DNA from: an uncultured Bacilli bacterium | Lineage (GTDB): Bacteria; Bacillota_I; Bacilli_A; RF39; UBA660 | Reading direction: 5' to 3' | Assembly: GCA_944327405.1 (NCBI GenBank) | Contig: CALVHK010000042.1 | Coordinates: forward strand, 1 to 8,281 | Length of the DNA stretch: 8,281 bases | Shown: piece by piece, positions 4,619-8,281 of the stretch | How positions within the stretch are numbered: position 1 is the stretch's first letter | How the letters are laid out: every line of letters begins with the position of its first letter | Program-made: the position numbers and the translations under genes | The notes under the pieces: generated by a model | Told to the model about the DNA's origin: nothing | Database searches by the model: none | The model's input: the letters and a program-made list of their open reading frames with translations, nothing else

Positions 4619-6920
4619 AATTAAAGAAATCATCAAAAAATTCATCATCCGTGATAACATTGTCATTTACAATAATACTATCAGCATCGACATTAATCTT
4701 TGGCTTGTTTTCTCTTTCAGTTACAACCGGTTGTTCTATTGGTTGTGTTTTTTTCTCCTCTAACGGAGTTTTTTCTTTTGGTTCTTCCATTACTTGTTTT
4801 GGTTCCTCTAAAGAAGTACTAGTTGATGGTACTTCCGGTGCTACTGGCGCTTCTTTTGGAAGTTCTATTTTGGCCTCTTCAACTGGTGCTACAGTTTGTT
4901 TTGCCTTAGCTTCCATTTCCGCTTTTTGCCTTTCTTCTTCTTCATCTAACTCTTTTAATCTTCGATCAATATCTTTCATCATTTGATCGATATCCATGTC
5001 GGATAAACTACTCATTGGTTTATTAAACATAGGATTAGAACTAAATGGTGATGATGTTGGTGAAGTACTAGATGGAGTTTGGGAATTCACCTGTGATGGA
5101 GTTGCAAAAGGATTCATCATTCCACCTGATTGGAAAGGATTACCAAAGTTGCTACTAAATGGACTTGGCTCGTTTCCACTACTTTCTAGATTATTCATCA
5201 TTTGTTTTCTTTTTTCTTCTGTGACAAACTTTTTTAGATCAAACAATTCAATTTTCTTTATTTCTCTAGTTGGATAGGCTGCTTCTTCCCGAGTCATACC
5301 CCAATCCATTTTAAAGTCTGGTTCAAGTTTCGTTTTAAATGGATTCATACGTAGTCTTATGATAATAGCTTCGAATAATTTTAGCTTTTGTAAATCGGAT
5401 ACGGTTACGAGTGGAGTTGAGGCAGTTTTGTCTTTTTCTTTTGATTTCACCTCTCCACACATTTTAGATATTTCTTCTAGGGCTGCGAGTTCGGTTGATA
5501 TTAAGTATACTAAATTACCACAGTTACCTTTGATGATTTCGGCAACTTCTTTTCCATAAACATCATTTAATTGAGCAAAGTTTTGAATGATAAAGGTAAA
5601 TCTAATGTCACGGGAACGAGCAGCTGAAACCATGGAATCCACATCTTTAAGTGGTGGCATGTTAGCAAACTCATCCAAAATAAAGTTGGTTCGGTATGGA
5701 AGTTTACCTCCATTTTCTTGAGCTACATCAATTAATGTTTCATAACATTGTTTAATAAATATCGTCATTAATGAGTGATATGTTTTTTTCTCATCATGAA
5801 TAATCATGAATACAGCAGTTTTTTCCCGACCAATATCTTGCATGTTAAAGTCACTGTAAGCAAGCATTTCACTTAGAGATTCTCTTGATGAGAAAAGACG
5901 AATCTTTTGTCTAAAAGTAGATAGGATACCACCTTTGGTTTCATTCGGAGCATTAATTGTATTGGATGCAAATATATATGGACTGGATTCTTGTCCTTTT
6001 AAATTAAAGTACTCTTTAATATAATTGCTGGTTGCATAACGCTCTTCCCCAACACTTGACATGTAGTTAATACTGTTTAAGTTTACTTCTTTTTCTTTGG
6101 CATCATAAAATAAACCTAAAGCTAGTCCTGAGAAATAGTCGGCAGCACTCTTTTCCCAGAAATCACTATCATTACTCTTCTTAGATTGATCGTATAAAAT
6201 ATTTAGAGCAACGTCATCTAGTAACTCAGTTGATTTATCCGTGTTTCCTTCTTTGTAATAACGGTATGGTAAAGTTAGAGGATTCCAGGCATTACCATGA
6301 GCTGGTTCTCTAAAGTTTAAAACAATAATTTTGTAGCCACGTTCTTTTAAGGCTGTTGCAGCATACTTATAAATCTCACCTTTTGGGTCCGTAATAATCA
6401 TTGATTCCCCTTTTTTAGCAAGTAAGTTTACCATTGGTTTTACTATCGTTTGGGTTTTACCAGAACCAGTAGATCCAATGACGAGGTTATGATATTGGCC
6501 GTTATCGACCCATATTTCTTTGCCATTATTAATTAAAGGGATACCAGCGGCATCTAGTGTTTCAGCTTTGGGATTTACTTTTACGATATCGGTATCATTT
6601 TTAATCTCTTTATCTGTACTCCATCTTGCATAACCACTTTCTTGTTTTTCGCCAAGTTTTAAACCAAAACCTTTGCCTTTTTCTTTGTTAAAAATGTAGG
6701 AAGAAACACTGGTAAATATTAGTATTAAGGCTACAACAAACATAAAAAGTGTTATTCCTAAATACCTAGGTGTAAAAGCTTCAAATGGGAGCAACCCATA
6801 AAATTCACCTTCATTAATAAAAGATGAGAAATTTAAAACAGCAATGGCACATAAGTATAATAGTAAAACACAATATAAACAAAAAATTAAAAAATCTTTC
6901 GGTGTTATTTTAAATTTCAT
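4617..6920 (-). CDS. VirD4/TraG-family type IV coupling protein (DNA-transfer ATPase) with long disordered acidic tail
   Basis: 767 residues from ATG 6920. Two N-terminal membrane segments (about 7-34 and 53-78) are followed by YARWSTDKEIK (97-107), typical of TraG-type proteins. Walker A is GSTGSGKT (149-156; bases 6453-6476), TDPKGE lies at 177-182 and Walker B is FILDEFANMP (413-422). The later segments ARSRDIRFTFIIQNFAQL (434-451) and KGNCGN (464-469) also match the family. Such proteins are inner-membrane hexameric motors that hand relaxosomes or effector proteins to a type IV secretion channel. After residue 570 comes a tail of about 190 residues: Ser/Pro/Asn-rich with repeated PFSSN and NPF, a charged helix likely to coil (about 642-678), Glu/Pro/Lys-rich stretches, and a tip of acidic and Phe residues (DDEFFDDFFN). 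The frame stays open to a GTG at 6938, but GGGAGG (6927-6932) six bases before the ATG at 6920 decides the start. No relaxase, VirB4 or other transfer gene is in the window. Whether it belongs to an integrative element or has a resident role is unclear. Confidence 0.93.
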   Translation of the reverse strand: MKFKITPKDFLIFCLYCVLLLYLCAIAVLNFSSFINEGEFYGLLPFEAFTPRYLGITLFMFVVALILIFTSVSSYIFNKEKGKGFGLKLGEKQESGYARWSTDKEIKNDTDIVKVNPKAETLDAAGIPLINNGKEIWVDNGQYHNLVIGSTGSGKTQTIVKPMVNLLAKKGESMIITDPKGEIYKYAATALKERGYKIIVLNFREPAHGNAWNPLTLPYRYYKEGNTDKSTELLDDVALNILYDQSKKSNDSDFWEKSAADYFSGLALGLFYDAKEKEVNLNSINYMSSVGEERYATSNYIKEYFNLKGQESSPYIFASNTINAPNETKGGILSTFRQKIRLFSSRESLSEMLAYSDFNMQDIGREKTAVFMIIHDEKKTYHSLMTIFIKQCYETLIDVAQENGGKLPYRTNFILDEFANMPPLKDVDSMVSAARSRDIRFTFIIQNFAQLNDVYGKEVAEIIKGNCGNLVYLISTELAALEEISKMCGEVKSKEKDKTASTPLVTVSDLQKLKLFEAIIIRLRMNPFKTKLEPDFKMDWGMTREEAAYPTREIKKIELFDLKKFVTEEKRKQMMNNLESSGNEPSPFSSNFGNPFQSGGMMNPFATPSQVNSQTPSSTSPTSSPFSSNPMFNKPMSSLSDMDIDQMMKDIDRRLKELDEEEERQKAEMEAKAKQTVAPVEEAKIELPKEAPVAPEVPSTSTSLEEPKQVMEEPKEKTPLEEKKTQPIEQPVVTERENKPKINVDADSIIVNDNVITDDEFFDDFFN

Positions 6921-6949
6921 AGTTTTCCTCCCAATCACAAACTAAAAGT

Positions 6950-6977
6950 ATTATACTACAAAATACATAAAAGTAAA
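6950..6977 (-). promoter_or_regulatory. Candidate promoter of the coupling-protein gene
   Basis: On the minus strand, TTTACT (6972-6977, four of six -35 bases) and a perfect TATAAT (6950-6955) are 16 bases apart, giving a leader of about 20 bases before the GGGAGG site. No terminator is seen between the upstream small membrane-protein gene (stop 6984) and this gene, so read-through from the uppS unit is also possible. Confidence 0.5.
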
Positions 6978-6983
6978 AGTGCT

Positions 6984-7439
6984 TTAACTAATTTTATATG
7001 GATAAAAAAGATTAAAATAAAAATTGTTTTCCATATAAAATTCTTCTAAATTATAAGTATTGGCATACTTTTCAAAAAAAGTTGTTAATATTTTGTATTC
7101 TTCCTTAGTATCGTAGTTTAGTCTTGCTGCTACTAAATAGTAGTAGGCTGTATAAAAATTAAATTCATCTAAATTATAATCTTCTTTTAACATTTCTATT
7201 TCATCATCGTATTTTAAAAAGAAATTCTCTTTGCTTTCTTCGGGAATTATGAAAATTATTGTATCATCATGATAACAGGTTTCCTCATCTAAGTCGCTGG
7301 TACAGGATAAGGCAGCAAAATCATGATGGAAAAAAAGAAATGTGTTTATTCCTAAGAATACTACGACGATTAATAACAATATTCCAAGAATTAAAACAAG
7401 ACGATGGCGATTAAAGAAATTAATTACTTTCTTTATCAT
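6984..7439 (-). CDS. Small membrane-anchored protein of unknown function, downstream of uppS
   Basis: I do not recognise a family for these 151 residues. A basic N-terminus (MIKKVINFFNRHR) precedes one strong membrane segment (14-37), so residues 38-151 should lie outside the cytoplasmic membrane. That part has two nearby cysteines (46 and 55, CTSDLDEETC), is acidic, and is then rich in Tyr, Phe, Asn and Glu with likely helices (about 68-150). The ATG lies inside the end of uppS, a 20-base overlap, and has GGAG (in the uppS codons) six bases upstream, so it is expected to be translationally coupled to uppS. That coupling hints at a role at the envelope, but gives no function. A gene with a TM and acidic exterior next to uppS is not the usual cdsA neighbour. 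Confidence 0.8.
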   Translation of the reverse strand: MIKKVINFFNRHRLVLILGILLLIVVVFLGINTFLFFHHDFAALSCTSDLDEETCYHDDTIIFIIPEESKENFFLKYDDEIEMLKEDYNLDEFNFYTAYYYLVAARLNYDTKEEYKILTTFFEKYANTYNLEEFYMENNFYFNLFYPYKIS

Positions 7440-8130
7440 TTAGTGCTCCAAAACGACGATCTCTGTTTTCATAGATAAACAAAGCTTTGTTAAATTCTGA
7501 TTTATCAAAATCTGGAAAAAGTGTATTCGTAAAATAAAATTCACTATAACTCATTTGATATAACATAAAATTACTGATACGTAGTTCTCCACCTGTTCTA
7601 ATTAATAAATCGATTGGTGGTAAGTCTTGATATAGATAATGATAAAAATCATCACGAGTAAAGCCTTCGACATCTAAACCATTTTTGATGTCTTTGGCAA
7701 GGCGTATTGCACCATCTACAATTTCTTCTTGACCGCCATAATTTAGGCAGATGTTTAATGCTCCGGCTTGATTATTTTTTGTTTTTTCTTCAATGTTTTG
7801 GATCGCTTCTATGACATCACTTCTCAAGTTTGTCTTTCTTCCTGAAATAACGACTTTAATTCCCCTCTTGGTAATTTTATCAAACTTTGTTTTAAACATT
7901 TTAATAAATAAATCCATTAAATAGTCTACTTCTTCTTTACTTCTCTTAAAATTATCGGTGGAAAAAGCATAAACACTTAAAATATTTACTCCCATATCCA
8001 CGGCATGAATCGCTAGTTTCTCTAGAGTCTTACTTCCTTCTAGATGGCCGGCACTACGAGCAAGTCCTTTTTTGGTAGCCCATCTGCCATTTCCATCCAT
8101 AATGATTGCTACATGTTTTGGTACATTCAC
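7420..8130 (-). CDS. uppS: Isoprenyl transferase (undecaprenyl diphosphate synthase)
   Basis: A cytoplasmic cis-prenyltransferase that adds isopentenyl diphosphate units to farnesyl diphosphate, making the C55 lipid carrier for peptidoglycan and wall polymers. From GTG 8130 it has 236 residues, normal for the family. The conserved blocks are present: HVAIIMDGNGRWA (6-18) with catalytic Asp12, GHLEG (28-32), LSVYAFSTDNFKRS (51-64), NYGGQEE (130-136), RTGGELRISNF (178-188), YSEFYF (195-200) and the C-terminal RDRRFG (223-228). The usual Trp in 'NFLLWQ' is Tyr here (NFMLYQ). A GTG at 8148 is also in frame, but it lies at or upstream of the predicted transcription start. The GTG at 8130 gives the common MNVPKH start and has AAAGG (8141-8145) ten bases upstream. 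It heads a unit with the small membrane-protein gene and is divergent from the tRNA gene. Confidence 0.96.
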   Translation of the reverse strand: MNVPKHVAIIMDGNGRWATKKGLARSAGHLEGSKTLEKLAIHAVDMGVNILSVYAFSTDNFKRSKEEVDYLMDLFIKMFKTKFDKITKRGIKVVISGRKTNLRSDVIEAIQNIEEKTKNNQAGALNICLNYGGQEEIVDGAIRLAKDIKNGLDVEGFTRDDFYHYLYQDLPPIDLLIRTGGELRISNFMLYQMSYSEFYFTNTLFPDFDKSEFNKALFIYENRDRRFGALNDKESN

Positions 8131-8152
8131 AAAAACACAACCTTTCACATAA

Positions 8153-8181
8153 ATTATAACATAGATGTTGCATGAAAACTA
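8153..8181 (-). promoter_or_regulatory. Extended -10 promoter of uppS
   Basis: On the minus strand the sequence TGTTATAAT (8153-8161) is a perfect extended -10 (TGnTATAAT). The -35 position 17 bases upstream (TAGTTT, 8176-8181) is weak, as is common when the TG extension is present. The start would be near 8146, leaving about 16 bases before GTG 8130. It is mirrored by the tRNA promoter. Confidence 0.6.
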
Positions 8182-8196
8182 TATTTTTGTTATAAT
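8168..8196 (+). promoter_or_regulatory. Promoter of the tRNA-Thr gene
   Basis: TTGCAT (8168-8173), a 17-base spacer and TATAAT (8191-8196), again with a TG extension (TGTTATAAT from 8188). Transcription would start around 8203, just before the mature 5' end at 8205. The two divergent -10 regions form a perfect 10-bp inverted repeat (AAATTATAAC 8151-8160, GTTATAATTT 8189-8198). Confidence 0.65.
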
Positions 8197-8204
8197 TTAG
8201 ATAC

Positions 8205-8278
8205 GCTGATTTAGTTTAGTGGTAAAACGGATGCATGGTAAGCATCAGAGGACTGTTCAATTCAGTCATTCAGCACCA
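8205..8278 (+). tRNA. tRNA-Thr, anticodon GGT
   Basis: A 74-nt cloverleaf with encoded CCA. Acceptor GCTGATT pairs with ATTCAGC except for one U-U mismatch at position 6-67. The D arm is GTTT/AAAC with a 7-base loop (AGTGGTA), the anticodon stem GATGC/GCATC is perfect with loop ATGGTAA (anticodon GGT, reading ACC and ACT), the variable loop is AGAG, and the T stem GACTG/CAGTC is perfect with loop TTCAATT. G1-C72, C2-G71, G35 and U36 are the known bacterial threonine identity elements. The D arm (GTTTAGTGGTAAAAC) looks more like a glycine tRNA, but the anticodon decides for Thr. Confidence 0.93.
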
Positions 8279-8281
8279 TAT

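Noticed and set aside
4651..5277. Two plus-strand open frames of 93-111 codons antisense to the tail of the coupling protein
   Set aside because: They mirror the low-complexity Ser/Pro/Glu-rich tail, have no ribosome binding site and give Ser/Phe/Gly-rich nonsense. The minus-strand frame is continuous with a clear coupling-protein core.
6960..6986. Terminator after the small membrane-protein gene
   Set aside because: AAAGCACTTT is palindromic but cannot form a hairpin with a workable loop, so no terminator is called there.
8205..8278. tRNA-Thr 3' end as an attachment site for an integrated element carrying the coupling protein
   Set aside because: I see no second copy of the tRNA 3' end in the window and no integrase, and uppS stands between the tRNA and the coupling-protein gene.

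Overview
The window is strongly AT-rich, low-GC Gram-positive (Firmicutes/Bacilli-like) chromosomal DNA, possibly from an uncultivated or gut-associated, reduced-genome lineage near the Mollicutes or Erysipelotrichia. The grounds are AAGGAG/GGAGG ribosome binding sites, promoters of TTGnnn-16/17-TATAAT type, a YtrB-type ABC ATPase, and a threonine tRNA of the GCTGA...ACCA type seen in Mollicutes and relatives. TGA is used as a stop (the XRE gene and the rhodanese gene) and tryptophan is TGG, so the standard bacterial code applies, not the Mycoplasma code. The placement is an inference from style, not from a database match.

Almost everything is on the minus strand, so it is easiest to read from right to left. 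At the right end a tRNA-Thr(GGT) gene (8205-8278, plus) faces away from uppS (8130-7420, minus). Two nearly symmetrical back-to-back promoters separate them. uppS makes the C55 lipid carrier for cell-wall synthesis. A small membrane protein of unknown function (7439-6984) overlaps its end. Next comes a VirD4/TraG-type coupling ATPase (6920-4617) with two membrane segments, intact Walker motifs and a long disordered, acidic tail. No relaxase, VirB4-like ATPase or other conjugation gene lies nearby, so in this window it is an orphan. A single-domain rhodanese-like protein (4557-4300) follows.

The only plus-strand protein gene is a regulator with two complete XRE-type helix-turn-helix domains (3830-4288). 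It is convergent with the rhodanese gene and divergent from a large membrane-anchored, probably surface-exposed protein (3605-2259). The 224-base divergent region holds both candidate promoters and an 11-bp-periodic repeat array that overlaps the regulator's own promoter, which suggests that the regulator acts there.

At the left end is a two-gene ABC exporter operon: an ATPase of the YtrB/GntR-linked type (2154-1255) translationally overlapped by its permease (1277 to beyond the left edge). Its promoter carries a perfect 10-bp inverted repeat at the expected transcription start, as expected for a GntR/YtrA-type operator, but no GntR regulator is in the window. Minus-strand terminators close the surface-protein, rhodanese and coupling-protein genes. 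Each begins at or inside the stop codon, so these transcription units are tightly packed. No gene-free stretch reaches 300 bases.
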